From assembly GCF_032854445.1 (NCBI RefSeq), contig NC_088306.1:26075764-26139763 (forward strand): a stretch of 64,000 nucleotides of DNA, given 5' to 3'. A program made the translations under genes and the position numbers. Shown piece by piece: positions 23,413-35,332 of the stretch; position 1 is the first letter of the stretch; each line of letters opens with the position of its first letter. The notes below the pieces were generated by a model. That model was not told the origin of the DNA and did not search any database. It saw only the letters and a program-made list of their open reading frames with translations. Source of the stretch: Liolophura sinensis (lineage: Eukaryota; Mollusca; Polyplacophora; Chitonida; Chitonidae).

Positions 23413-25659
23413 CATTTATCCACATGGGCTCATCCACGTACCCATATCCACATCTACATATCGGAAAAACTGTATCTCGTATGCCCATACAATCTGTGCG
23501 TATGTATCTCCGTATAATATGATCACAAGTACATATCATGGGTCAACATGGACAACGGTGATTCCTGTCCCATAAACTCACTAAAAATATTGTTGGACAC
23601 CAGTGACCGTATCTACCTTAGCTGGAGACAAATGTGTAAACCTACACTAACTTCCTTGTACTGCATATGGCAAATTTTTGGAAAGGTATATATATATATA
23701 TTTGTATGAAGTTTTACCTCAAAATGAACTTCCTCTGTCACAAAGTACATATAATGGAAAGAGACCATTCATTCATGGATTTATTTCATTAGTATTTAAC
23801 AACAGAAAACTTCGCTAACGCTACAACAATTAGGGTTTGTGCGAAGGAAAAATCAAACATGAAGAGATCCGGGGTAAGTTATCCTGACAAAAAAACCCTG
23901 CCCCTTCAGCGAAAACTGGATTTGAACTCACTCAGGACGTCCAGCTGCATGAGGAAATAAATCTGTTTCTTCTTAAATTTTTACTTTCTGTCCGCAAGGT
24001 TACATGTTACATTTTTTCATTGAAAGAGTGACTTTTTATACAGAGCTGTCCTTTTTTAAAATATTTTTTGCCTGATTTTCTGGCACATAACACGTATACA
24101 AGCCACTGAAAGTGAGGTATGTGTGGGCGAAATGTTCACATAAAGATTTATTTCCTACATTTATTTCCTTTGTTTGTTCGTTTAAATATTCTAATGATTT
24201 TTTATATCGTTTTTTATCACATTGTGTTTAGTAGAAACTTTTTAAACAGGTCACATGAAAAGGCATTACCAGTTCACTGCATGATCGATCTCTTTATTTC
24301 CACATGTAACCTATTCTCGGTAGATCGTTTGAAATTATTCCAGTTAGTATACAGGTCTGTGTGTGTTAAGCGCGATGGCTTTTGGCACTGAAACCCGCTT
24401 CCCAATAGCCGTATTTTCGTTTTAAATTCCTTTTACACATAAATAGCAATTCTTTTAGAAATACTTCGATGTTACTCCGTGGCTGTGTTCAAAAGCTATC
24501 TAAACGACCAACGCATTTAGGTGGGCTCGCCCAATAGTTTAAGATGGCATCCTTTTTGTGACTCTTTTTCTTTTTTGTTCCTTTGCCATGTGACACTGCC
24601 TTCTAATACAGGAAACGTGTGTATATTTAAATATGAAATTAACACTTAAGGTCTCCCACCTGCTACACGTAAAGTTTGTATTGTTTATTTGCCTATTTTC
24701 TCCACTAAACCACCTTTAAATCCCACACAATGACCCTTTTCAAAGAAGAAAACATAAATTTCTCTGCTCTTTTGTACGTCGAGCTATTTGATCAAAGTCC
24801 TACCTTTTCAGTGGAGAAGAATAGGCCTGAATGGGGCAACTCGAAAGGTGCGAAGACTTATGATAATTTTGTTTCAGTGTTAAATGGGGCCTTTGATTCT
24901 CCATTGTTCCGCACTGTGACCCGTCACAAAGGATCCGGGTTTTTGTACAACCCAAAGGATCTCCGCGTTCCGGAGGTTTCTTTTGTGGTGAGTGAACCTG
25001 AGTGGAGAATGGGGAGAGCGGGGGTGCTTGTGCGTTAATTTGAACTCAAGCGACACTCCCCTTTCTGTTGTTAACAAACCCGCAATGAAATCCGTTTCTG
25101 TCGCTTGTTCACAACGGCTCGTGAACACAGTCTTTTATAACTATTGTTCACCGTATGTTTGCCTGTTGTGCGACTGATAAAAGACGAAGTAAATCGTAGA
25201 CGTTGACCACGTATAAAGGGTGTTTTTGTGGAGGTGTGGAACTGTTGGTCACAGCTTGTCAAGTTACCACAAAGCTCTTTAGTGCTCGGGGACAAAGCGG
25301 AGTATATAGGCATGACTGTAGAAGCTAATGTTGTACTTAATTAATGGAGGGTTGAACACCGTCCATACCTCACCTGGGATCACCTTAATCCCAGATCTCA
25401 CGTACCTGTCTACCTCCGATACTCTGTGCATCATCAGATCTGATAAACTTTTCATAGGCACTACTTTGACGGCTGTTGCATCAGTGTTAAGCTTTCCGCT
25501 CTGACGGATGTTGTATCAGTAGAGAAATATATAATACATTTGTTACCCGCTGGTATCCACCCAGTAAATTGTTCCCACCCATATCCTAACTACCGTAACG
25601 TTAGTCACAAAAGGGTCCGGGATTTGAATATATATTCAACGTAATATGAAAGATAATAC
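23413..25659. other. Gene-free stretch
   Basis: Residual ATCCACAT phrases continue to about 23460. A TA microsatellite lies at 23689-23700. The open frame 24730-25038 (plus, 102 residues) has fairly ordinary amino-acid composition but no family I recognise, no splice support and an overlapping minus frame; I do not call it a gene. Confidence 0.35.
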
Positions 25660-25790
25660 TATTTATTTACTTGATTGGTGTATTACGTTATACTCTATTA
25701 TTTAAGCCTATATTATTTAAACGACGGCGGCCAGCATTATGGTGGGAGGAAATAATAATAATAAATAAATAAATAATAATAATAATATAC
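25660..25790 (-). repeat. SINE family A tail fragment with AAT microsatellite
   Basis: TTACTTGATTGGTGTATTAC, GGCGGCCAGCATTATGGTGG and GAGGAAAT are the reversed family A 3' end, cut off and followed by AATAATAATAAATAAATAAA. The SINE breaks exactly where the microsatellite begins. Confidence 0.85.
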
Positions 25791-25834
25791 TATTAAATAT
25801 AAGCGGTGAAATATAGCCTCTTGTTATTTTACCT

Positions 25835-25965
25835 CAGAGTTTTATTATCCATGCTCGTGTAAAATAGAGGCAACTTATACACCCCCTATAACACTATGGC
25901 TGAAGCAGAATTAGTCATGACGAAGGCAGAGATAAAGGGATAATAAATCTATTAGACGTCACTGG
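25835..25965 (-). repeat. Family R partial copy
   Basis: GCAACTTATACACC, CACTATGGCTGAAGCAGAAT and TAGTCATGACG match the reversed family R segment around its AATTCTGCTT landmark. Confidence 0.5.
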
Positions 25966-26060
25966 TCAGTTTACACAAATCGAATAAAACGTAATCTTGT
26001 ACATAAGTATATAGCACATAAGTTACACTATCGACCGGTGTCATAGATATTATAAAGACA

Positions 26061-26135
26061 AAGGTGTAAATAACAGATTACATTAAAGGTGTAAATAACT
26101 GATTACATTAAAGGTGTCATTAACTGATTACAAAT
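26061..26135 (+). repeat. 25-bp tandem repeat, three units
   Basis: AAGGTGTAAATAACAGATTA starts units at 26061, 26086 and 26111. The third has GTGTCATTAACTG. Confidence 0.88.
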
Positions 26136-26444
26136 CATATCCATGATATAATATGACACGTGGAATTTCTCATGTAAAGGGAACCTATTTGTTGTTACTG
26201 CGAGCGGAATAAAGAGTTCATTCACAAGAGATAAGTTACCACAAGAACGTTGAGGTAACAGTGTGGTGTAGCGGTTTTAAAGATGACGCTTTGGGGTATT
26301 GTTAGGAAGGTTGTTTCATTAGAAATATAGGAAACATTCAGTTCAGGCATTATTGGTAGAATTATACATTTGTAAAAATAACAGTGACCAAAAGTGAACT
26401 ATTTGGAAGGGAAAACGCACGTTTGTACATCCTATATTTCAAGA

Positions 26445-26640
26445 GGGGCCTCTTTAGTCATGGCGATAGCGTGCTAGCGCAGCACAATAACCAAGAAGCC
26501 TCTTACCAAGCGGTCGCTGTGAGTTCAGTTCCAGCTCATGCTGGCTATCTCTCCGGCTGCTGACTTCCTATCCGGCTTCTGGCTACGTAGTCCGGATTAT
26601 GCCCGGTTTCCTCCCACCATAATGCCGTCGTGAAACACCT
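26445..26640 (+). repeat. SINE family A, rearranged 3' part
   Basis: The head GGGGCCTCTTTAGTCATGGC, the B-box side GCGGTCGCTGTGAGTTCAGT, GCTCATGCTGGCTATCTCTC and GCCCGGTTTCCTCCCACCAT are present. The GTAAGTGGGAAGG section is replaced by other text, and the tail is lost after ATAATGCCGTCGTG. Confidence 0.82.
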
Positions 26641-26989
26641 TTACACAGACTTTCCTCGAAGCCAGCGTCAACATTTAAACAAACCGAATATAATGAAATT
26701 TGCGTGTTTATTCAAGATTATTAACTCTTCTTGAATTTTTTCGACATTCTGGACAAAAGAACTACGCTTGAAAGACTATTCAGAAAGAAAATGCCGTGCC
26801 TAATTGAGGTGAATTGACCGGGTGGCCGGATTTTACCGGCAATATGTATGACTATGTGCCAACTTTCGCCACGATCGTCACTGTTATGATTTTGTTTTAT
26901 ATGTTGGAGTCTTTTATACTAAATGAACGAGTTATACTGATTTAATACGTCACATTCGCTTCCACTATTTATTTAACATATGTTATAAC

Positions 26990-27210
26990 ACCACAGCATA
27001 GTGCTACATCTGTGACATCTAATGAATCACAACTAACATGATTTCATTTATTTTCGTGCGCAATTCTTCCTTGGCCATGGTGATAAAGAGCGCGTAAAAG
27101 TTCCTACTCTTTAAGCATTTACATGAGCAGTTACCTAAACTGTTTACGCTTGTGATTGCCGACTACCACACTGTCGTTGATGCACGAGTTCTATTCTCCA
27201 TACCTTGGCA
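26990..27210 (+). repeat. Family R copy
   Basis: GCAATTCTTCCTTGGCCATG, GCGCGTAAAAGTTCC, TAAGCATTTACATGAGCAGT and ACTACCACACTGTCGTTGAT follow family R order. Confidence 0.6.
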
Positions 27211-27639
27211 AGATAATGTTCGTACCAAGAATTACAACAAAATGTCCATAACGTTATGGGTGATCTCGGCTTTAGGCCACACAAACAGTATTTCAGAGCT
27301 GTCGCGGTGGCAAGAACATTTCTTGACCATTAATCATAAAGTTTTCTCCAAATTTATTAGTTTTTGTTCAAAAAATAAACGTAATCAATGTTACAGAATA
27401 ATCGAGGGGCAGAGTACATATTATTGGCCGTATGTATGATATCAGCATAAAGGTTTTCAAAATGGAAACATTCTGCATTATACTGAGATTCAAAAGTTCT
27501 CAGTTGTTTTAATTTCCCTTTTTTCTTCTTGTATCGAGACTGTCGACTGTCAGAAAGTACCAGTGATTTCCTTCACGAAATATTTGTTCGTGATTTGAAC
27601 AATTTGACAAAGGCCACCGCAGGACAATTCGCCACTTCT

Positions 27640-28370
27640 TCAGTCGCCCTGTATCCTGTGACGGGCAACCAGCTAATTAAAAATTGATTTTCTCACGCCT
27701 TCTGTTTGATAATAGAATTGTTCGTCTTTTGATACCCTCAGAATTTAATCAAAGCCCAACGCGATCTCTCGTTTCATTTTCCTTTCCCCCCGAAATCCTC
27801 TCGAACTAAACGCTGAGAAGCCCCCGTCTGTGTAAGTATCTGTTGAATCCTCACTCGAGTCGGCCACACGTCTCGAGCCACAAGCATGCGAAGCCGGTGA
27901 TGAATGTGTCAGTTTCTCCTTCGAACAAGATATTTACTCCTCATCTATTGTCAGATTCTGTTGCCGTTATGGTGCGCTACCATTTCCACCCAATAATTGG
28001 GAGGAAATTGGGCTTCCCGTGAACCGTCGTCTGGAGACCTCTGCTACGGGGATGGCACGGCTCCCCGCGCGCGCTCAACAGAATCTCAGCGCGCGAGCCG
28101 CAATACGTCAGACATGATTAATCGATGACAGAGCTATCAAATCTTGTTGGAAATGTCAGATGAGATGATGGCGATAGACGAAAGTACTCGCTAAATGTAT
28201 TTTTCAGATTTATGACCAACCAATTGATTCCCGACCCCGCTAACATCCGCTAGGGAAGAACATCCTCGACAAACACCTAATGAAAACATTAACTTCACTC
28301 CAATCTCGCCTGGTTAAGGCTCAATGAAATCAAAACCGCTGACAAATTAATCGGCTCTGTCGATTGTTTT
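27640..28370. other. Candidate conserved regulatory block
   Basis: About 730 bp of even composition with a CG-rich core (CCCCGCGCGCGCTCAACAG near 28062-28080) and no repeat signature. It has a TGATTAAT site (28115-28122) three bases from TGACAG (28126-28131), a PBX/HOX plus MEIS arrangement, and CAAATTAATCGG near 28338. Function is inferred from motifs and texture only. Confidence 0.4.
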
Positions 28371-29820
28371 TTTTTTTTATCTTGTTTTATTTGCAAAACA
28401 ATCTATTTATCAATAACACTATTATTTCGACAGGGACTAAGCATGCAGAGAGGGGGGATTCCGCAAGATCAAACAGCGCGATTCACTGGAATCTGTAACA
28501 CCTTAGCATCATTTTATATTGCAAGGCTTATACATGACTTGGTCATAATGTCATACTTCATGCACTTTCTAAACATGTGGTTTGTGTTGAACGTTGTTTT
28601 CAAAATTGGTTTTGCGATCATTGACTGGCACTGGTCGACATTAGAAATTATGGATTCTTTCTTCCTATAACCAAATTTTATACTGATTTTTGCCGTACAT
28701 CCATATCATATATGCCAAGACATTATTTGCAATTTATATGGAACTGTCTTTCGTAGCCTACGTATAACGATCAGAAATGGGCACATTTAGCAATTTTTTT
28801 TATATCTAAACTTTCTCTAGAAAACTACGATCATGCAGAAATGGAAACACTAGCCACATTTTTATACAGAAACTTTTTTCATATATCGCAACTATGGGCA
28901 TACTGACATAAGTTTATGGAGTATCTCTTTTCCATACATTGGTACCAGGAACTGGTACACTTACAACATTTTAGGCCAAATCGTCTGTTAGTAAATGGCA
29001 CTCTCTTGTGAGACGGAGCAACAGAAGTGTCTACTTGCAATCTCAGTTGTAGTGAACACTGCTATCAAAGAATCCAACGGGTGGGATAATTGTGTCTTTC
29101 TAATAAGATTATTACCTTTAATCAGATAACAGATCGGTGATCTGAGAAAGCCTTTGATCTTCATGATGGCTTATCTTACCGACCGGTATTGGACAAGCCA
29201 TTTGAAGTATCACGCATTTATAACTCTTTAAGACTGAGAGGATTGATTTTCGTAATTGCACGAAATTGTTAACGCCTCTCTGATCAAGTTGACACCGACA
29301 GATAATATTAACTATTGATGACATTAATTGATGATCAATTAAAGACGCGTGTTTTATCATAGGGCTTCGGAACCACCTTCCAAACATGTTGAATGGACAC
29401 TATCTACCTCAGCTATCAAATGTATGATTCCCAATTCTGTGAAAAGGTCTACAGATTCATAATGGGTACATGTAAAGATTTGAAATAAGACATAATATCG
29501 TTAACAAAATACACTACTTCCAAAGAAGATTGGGAAATCCGAAATTCGTTTTCGTCAATAAATCAAAACTTTTGCCAGTCACGGCTATTAAAATTCAGAG
29601 ATGTGGAACGTGTTTTTAGGTTAGCAGGACATAACTCTACAGCATTTTGAACTCAAAATGGCAGTAAAATTTTGGCCTTTTGTTATAGTTCTGTAATTCT
29701 GAAAAACGGCCCGATGTCTGTGTGTCTGTTAGTTGTTTTCAGAAAAAAAAATACGTACACATTTGGATGAAACGCTGTGCAGGGCTTGACCTAAGGCATT
29801 CCATTAGATACGGCGTAAGG
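28371..29820. other. Gene-free stretch
   Basis: I see no gene or defined repeat. The open frame 28443-28670 encodes a hydrophobic, random-looking peptide without supporting features. Confidence 0.35.
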
Positions 29821-29835
29821 CTAATGTGCTACATG

Positions 29836-30083
29836 ATGGACCTCCGTGGCCTCCATGGTTACCACCACAGCCTCTGACCAATGCTGTTGCTGTGAGTTCA
29901 AGTCCGGCTCACGCTGGTTTCCTCTCCGGCCGTAGATGGGAAGGCCTTCCAGCAACCTGCAAATGGTCGTGGGTTTCCCCCGGACTCTGCCCGGTTTCCT
30001 CCCACCATAATACTGGTCGCCGTCGTATAAGTGAAATATTCTTCAGTACGGCCTAAAACACCAATCAAATAAATAAATAAATA
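29836..30083 (+). repeat. SINE family A, full length with target duplication
   Basis: Head GGACCTCCGTGGCCTCCATG (A-box region), B-box side GTGAGTTCAAGTCCGGCTCA, body GGGAAGGCCTTCCAGCAACC, GCCCGGTTTCCTCCCACCAT, 3' domain CGCCGTCGTATAAGTGAAAT and AAACACCAATCAAATAAATA. The 9-bp sequence TGCTACATG directly flanks it on both sides (29827-29835, 30084-30092), a target-site duplication. This is the best reference copy in the window. Confidence 0.95.
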
Positions 30084-30244
30084 TGCTACATGTTGTTATG
30101 GCCATGGCGAGATTTTCCCAGGCACATTTTGTGGTATGGAAGCTTTCAAGCCGATACATTTGTAGGATACAACAGTTTGCCTGATTTTACTTTGTACGAT
30201 TCCGTACTAATTTTGTCCTTTATACACTTTTTACGTCTTTCGTG

Positions 30245-30446
30245 GCGGTCGCTTTGAGTTCAAGTCCAGCTCATGCTGGCTTTCTCTCCACCCGTAAGTG
30301 GGAAGGTCTGTCAGCAACCTGCGTATGGTCGTGGGTTTTCCCCGGGCTCTGCCCGGTTTCCTCCCACCATAATGCTGACCGCCGTCGTATAAGTGAAATA
30401 TTCTTCAGCACGGCGTAAAACACCAATCAAATGAATCAAATAAATA
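30245..30446 (+). repeat. SINE family A, 5'-truncated, with 12-bp target duplication
   Basis: It starts inside the tRNA part (GCGGTCGCTTTGAGTTCAAG), runs through CTGCCCGGTTTCCTCCCACC and the 3' domain, and ends in CAAATGAATCAAATAAAT. ACGTCTTTCGTG occurs at 30233-30244 and 30447-30458. Truncation at the 5' end plus this duplication is the pattern of LINE-driven target-primed reverse transcription. Confidence 0.95.
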
Positions 30447-30853
30447 ACGTCTTTCGTGCATTGATAGTGTTGGATATTTTTTTGAGAATTGGCCTTGCGA
30501 TTATTGACCTGGTACTTCCATTTTGGTCTTCGGCTGAAATATGAATTCTGTTTCGGCGCACAGATACAAATTCATTAAAAAAGCTTTATTTTATCATGGT
30601 ATGGAAAAAGAAAACGGTCAATAGAAAAATGAATAGGCCATGCATTCCATTGCATGAGCTGCCACTGCAGTGCGTTTTCGACCAATCAAACGCAGGATGG
30701 TGCAAGTCAAATTCTGAGCATATGACATGACTGTGACTCTTTATATGGAATAACTGGCCTTGTAAACTGGTACCTTTGACTCTTTGAGCTCGATCCTCTT
30801 TTAGAAAGTTGCAGGCAATAACTCCATATCAATCACACCTTCGTCAAACAATA

Positions 30854-31219
30854 GGGGAGTGTCGAGTTCAAACTCTTTTATCGACGAAGGTAGAAAAAAC
30901 CCAACTGTATCATGTGACCAGTCAAAAAGGTTAGGCAATTATTTTTGATCACATTCACTATAACAAGAAAGTCTGAAAAAACTGTCGTAAAAAGCCATTT
31001 AGAATAGACGAATGATGGAGATAATTAAGAATCTGAAAGATTGTGAACTTGAGAAGTTTCTAAAGGAAAGAAATGTCATTTGTGCCTCTCGAATGGGGTA
31101 AGACAGGCGATCAGTAAATTAATGTCAACATAGGTTGCCTAACATTTTTCACAATTCACATGACATAGTAGGACTGTTTTTACCTTTGTCGACAAAAGAG
31201 TTCCAACTCGAAACTCCCC
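30854..31219. mobile_element. MITE-2 copy
   Basis: Terminal inverted repeats extend about 85 bp: GGGGAGTGTCGAGTTCAAAC and CTCTTTTATCGACGAAGGTA at left pair with the right end TTTGTCGACAAAAGAG ... AACTCGAAACTCCCC. Inner parts GGTTAGGCAA and TTGCCTAACA also pair. TA flanks both sides (directly at left, AATA at right). There is no coding capacity. Confidence 0.85.
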
Positions 31220-32439
31220 AATAAAACTGATTTTTGAATGCAAATACGGCATCACACGCAGAAACCCCCCCTGTAAAACACACACATTCCACCATCTTGC
31301 TATACGACAACCATGCACGGATCTTGGTTTTACCAGAACCTTAACTTCCCGGATATTTTACGACAAAGGTCACTTTGTATCGCAAAGAATTACGCTTTTG
31401 TCAGTGCAGCAGAACACAAGCACTGCCTCCAGCTAGGAATCCTGGCGAATGCAAAGTGAAGATTTGCGAGGAAGTGCCAAGAAGCCATAGGAATGGCAAT
31501 GGCCGATAAAGAGAAAAATTGCTGGTTTTGGAAATTATTTCCGAATAACCCTGCAAGCAATCATAATGCCTACCATAGCATTTAGGTCTTCGTATAAAAC
31601 CTTTATACTAATAAACAAAAATGAAAATCGTATTAAAGCTGATAAATTGTTTTGCTTTCCTTAATGTTAAACGACTATTTCTCTGTAGTTAAAGCATTAA
31701 ACTTCATCTCATGTTTTTAATTGCCTGATTACTTCTTACAGTTCAATTACCATGGATTGTCGCACGAAAACAGGCCCATTTGAGTGTGTAGTTAGAGGTA
31801 CAGAACTGAAATATGTTAACAATAAAAGACTTACCATAATAACAGACCAGAATAAATAAGATAAATGGAGGATATAGTCCTATACACAAGTAAGTAATAA
31901 AGCTGCATATATATTTTGATCTCTTTCTTAATGTAACCTTCGTTCTAACTTGAATAATCAAGGATATAAGTTTTAGGTTTGAACAAATGTTGGATTTAGG
32001 GCCAGCACAAATGTTGGTCAAACTGAAAGTACTGTATAGCACGAAAGCGTAAAGAACGGTGTTCACATGGTTTAACTCAGAATTAAAAGAAAAAAAAAGG
32101 AGACTGGCATCATGTACATACTACAAAAATTCTATAATTGATAACAGTGAAATGAAAGAACCTATTATTTTATTGAAAAGAATCTCAGGTATTAAAAAAT
32201 AATGCCCGATAGAAAAATAAAGAAAGCGGAAGTCCCGACTCTTGCGCGCACAGTAACCGCCTTTTGTCGTAACTGAAACAAATCCAAAATCTCGGACTAC
32301 AAAAGAAAAGTGAGTATCGACAAAACGAGGCCGTTATAACGAAGTCCGATTTACAAATGCCAGCTCGGGTGGATAAGAGGCTGGATTGAAGCGTGGTGAA
32401 AATCATTCACACGTCAAATAGTATCAAGACGGGTCAATA
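31220..32439. other. Gene-free AT-rich stretch
   Basis: I see no gene or repeat. Two minus-strand open frames (31743-32066, 32185-32406) have no recognisable domain. Confidence 0.35.
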
Positions 32440-33290
32440 TCGGTGCGCATTCTTAAACCGGCTTTGCCGATTTGCGCCCTCACTGAAGCATTCAGCTGGC
32501 AAAAACGTCTAATTTGCTGGCGTAGCCTCATAATCTAATAGCTAAGCTTACAAACACGGGTGTCCACAGTCGGATAATGAACCCGGCGAGTTTCAATGGT
32601 CCACTGTTGGAGGGACTCGAAACTACGAGGGTTGGTATTGAATTGCAACTAACACACGCAATGGTCTTCTATTCAATGGGACTCCTTTACTAGATCTAGC
32701 GGATTTGAGCGCAGAGAGAGCGCCCCCTTGTGTCCAGACAAGAGTAGATCCTCTCGCACAAACCCTCTCCAGTAATTAATTTAACATCGGTATTCGAACG
32801 GCAAAGCCCCGGCTAAAGAAACAGCCAGACGAGCTTGAAGGACCCCACGAAGAATCTGTGTAGAGGAGGGTCCGAGAGTAGAAGGGCTCAGATAATTACT
32901 GTTTATAGAGTACAATAGTGCCACGGATAGACGGCTAATTGGAGGACAGTGCCTTCACTCGCCGGCCCATGACGGCGTCCTTAAGAGTTCCTAGGACGAA
33001 GATGAAGGACTTACGACGGCTCGTACAGTTTCCAATTTTCTCTCCACTTCTTGGGGTCCACTAAAAAGGCGGATCAAAGTTCCATAGCTATGGGCTCGGA
33101 GTTTTCCTGGAGTTTGCACTGTCGATACGCCACTTGGGGGCTTGGATGAATCCAAAGCGAAAATAAAAAGCGATAAAACCAGCGACATAAGAACAAGGAT
33201 CCAAAAAAGACACTTATAGCCATCAATAGCGTGTTTCCCCTCTGGCCACACATCTTTTGATCATCATGTTTTAAACCCAAAAAGAGTAAT
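32440..33290. other. Balanced-composition block, candidate conserved non-coding DNA
   Basis: Even composition, no repeats and few homopolymers. It contains homeodomain-type cores (AGTAATTAATTTAACATC near 32772, GGCTAATTGGAGG near 32931). Two overlapping minus frames at 32991-33280 include a hydrophobic stretch, LVLMSLVLSLFIFALDSS; a small membrane-protein exon is possible but unsupported by splice sites or homology. Confidence 0.3.
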
Positions 33291-34419
33291 CATAATGGTT
33301 CTTGTAGCCTGTTGTTGACTAGTTAACGCTTTTTGGAAGAAGGTACTTAGACGTAATTTACAAGAGTTTACCAAGACACTGCGCAATTCGCCCCACGGGC
33401 ATGTTCAATTTAAACTTTACTGCTCTTTCAGTTCAATTTATTAAACTTAATAATCGAAGAAATCTCGGAAATTGTTACTAAATATATAGGGTAGGCCATG
33501 TCATGGATGCGAGTGGAATCAATGAATGATCTTTGGAACTGTTAAATAGAATCGTCTTCATTGAAATGAATTTAAAAATCAAGCTTTTGGATTTAACCTC
33601 TCACTGGAAATTCAATTTATCCCGGCCAGAAATCTCGCAAAGGAAGCTATAATTTTCTTTTCGGTTTTTTGTTTTACATACGCAAATCTTTCGTTCTGAA
33701 AAAAAAGATTCTCTCATTCAGTGATATGACAGTTTTATTTTGGTGTATTCTTCTTATGATGTGCAATATAAATTTATAGCAGTCTATATCCTTTTAATTT
33801 TTCAAGGTATCGTATTTCACCGTTGCAAGCTTGTTATTATGACACATGCGCTGCTGATTGCAAGGACAAAATCACTTCTTGTATGACAATGAACTTTTCT
33901 TGCGGTATTTCGCTTCGCATTTTTCACAACTGGCCTCAAAACATGCTAACAAAAATATTTTCTATGCATAAAATCTGTGAATGATCTAAACAGAAACCTT
34001 GGTTCCCAGAGTTCTTCTGTTTACTTCAATTCGCAAAAATATCCATCCATCAAGTGATGACAGGTACTCTGAAGTGGACATATGGCCTTACATAGGACAT
34101 CGCCAATTCCATCACATTGGGATGAGAGCAGTGATCCCCACTACAGCTTGATAATGTAGAGTATTATGTTTATGACACGTCAAGACTGGGTCCGTGTACC
34201 ACAAGCAAGCATCGTTGGCAAAAGGCAATGGAAGGCAATGGAGGTGGCGAAACAGCCTTCGGAATACAGAAAAAGAGAAAGAGAGCCTGTGTTAATGGGT
34301 CAGCGTGCCTGGTGGTGGGCAATTGTGTGTCTCTTTTGAGTATTCTAAGCTGTTTGACATCATACAATGAAGTTCTATTGACGGCAGCCGACATTCCCGT
34401 ATTGAAGCAATAATAACTC

Positions 34420-34830
34420 GAGCCCCCCGTCCGACGGGTTGGGTATTGTGCTCCAGACAAGTCTTTTCAAAAGCCTTGTTCCCGGCGTATTCAGCGACGC
34501 CTTTACCATTCTTCCTGCTCTTGACAGATGTCCGGGAGCCTCTATTACTTTAATTTGACTTCCAGAAACCCTCTGTAAATCCACGAATGGCTTTGGCACA
34601 GTACAGTGCTATTGACCCATCCCAATGACTGACGACCAAGCTCTATTTGTCCAGCCGAACGAAACGTTGACTGGCAGCTCGACGAGATCGACCGGCGACG
34701 GGTTCGGCACAATGGGGGAAACCGCTGACAGGGCCATGAAGGGTATCCCTGCCATTTCTAACAACCTTGCTTGCTTTTCCAATCGACACGTTCGCTAAGT
34801 AATCAAACTGCCCGGTATACTGTAATTATT
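34420..34830. other. Balanced-composition block
   Basis: It is GC-richer than its surroundings, with CGAGATCGACCGGCGACGGG near 34681-34700 and no repeat signature. Open frames at 34170-34599 on the minus strand are not recognisable. Candidate regulatory DNA or decayed exon. Confidence 0.25.
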
Positions 34831-35103
34831 GATAGGATTACGCAAAACGCCTGGCAGTTGTGCTATAGCAAGACTCTTTAGCGGTCTTTATCTTACACTG
34901 GCGTGAATCGTACATTGTCGTGAATTCCTTCACACAAGAATTATCTATACAGGGTAAACCAAAACCACTCAAGGAAAAAATTCTTTGAAACTGTGTATGC
35001 TACACCGACAACATCATCGCATATTCTTTCAAACTGGACATAATTATCGGACATGCCAAAGTTACTTAGGAAAAGAATACAAAAAAAAAATTCTTCGCCA
35101 TTG

Positions 35104-35332
35104 TGATTTATTGGAATTAGTACTCAAGAATATTTCACCTAGACTTCAGCTAACATTATGGTGAGAGGAAACCGGACAGAGCCTGGGAGAAACCCACAAC
35201 CAATCGCAGGGTGCTGCGAGGTCTTCCCACGTAAAGCCAGAGAGGAACACAGCAAGAGCTTGAACTCACAGCGACCACATTGGTGAGAGGCTACTGAACC
35301 ACTGTGGTGAACAAGCACGATAACAACTCGGC
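35104..35332 (-). repeat. SINE family A copy, tail eroded
   Basis: TAGTACTCAAGAATATTTCA, CTAACATTATGGTGAGAGGA, CCGGACAGAGCCTGGGAGAA, GGTCTTCCCACGTAAAGCC and GCTTGAACTCACAGCGACC in reverse family A order. The TTGGTGTTTTACGCC tail is reduced to ATTTATTGGAATTAG. Confidence 0.85.

Noticed and set aside
23890-23945. Possible further SINE A fragment (GAAAACTGGATTTGAACTCA)
   Set aside because: Only one short phrase fits; neighbouring family landmarks are absent.
24730-25038. 102-codon plus-strand frame with ordinary amino-acid composition
   Set aside because: No family recognised, no splice signals that extend it, and an overlapping minus frame.
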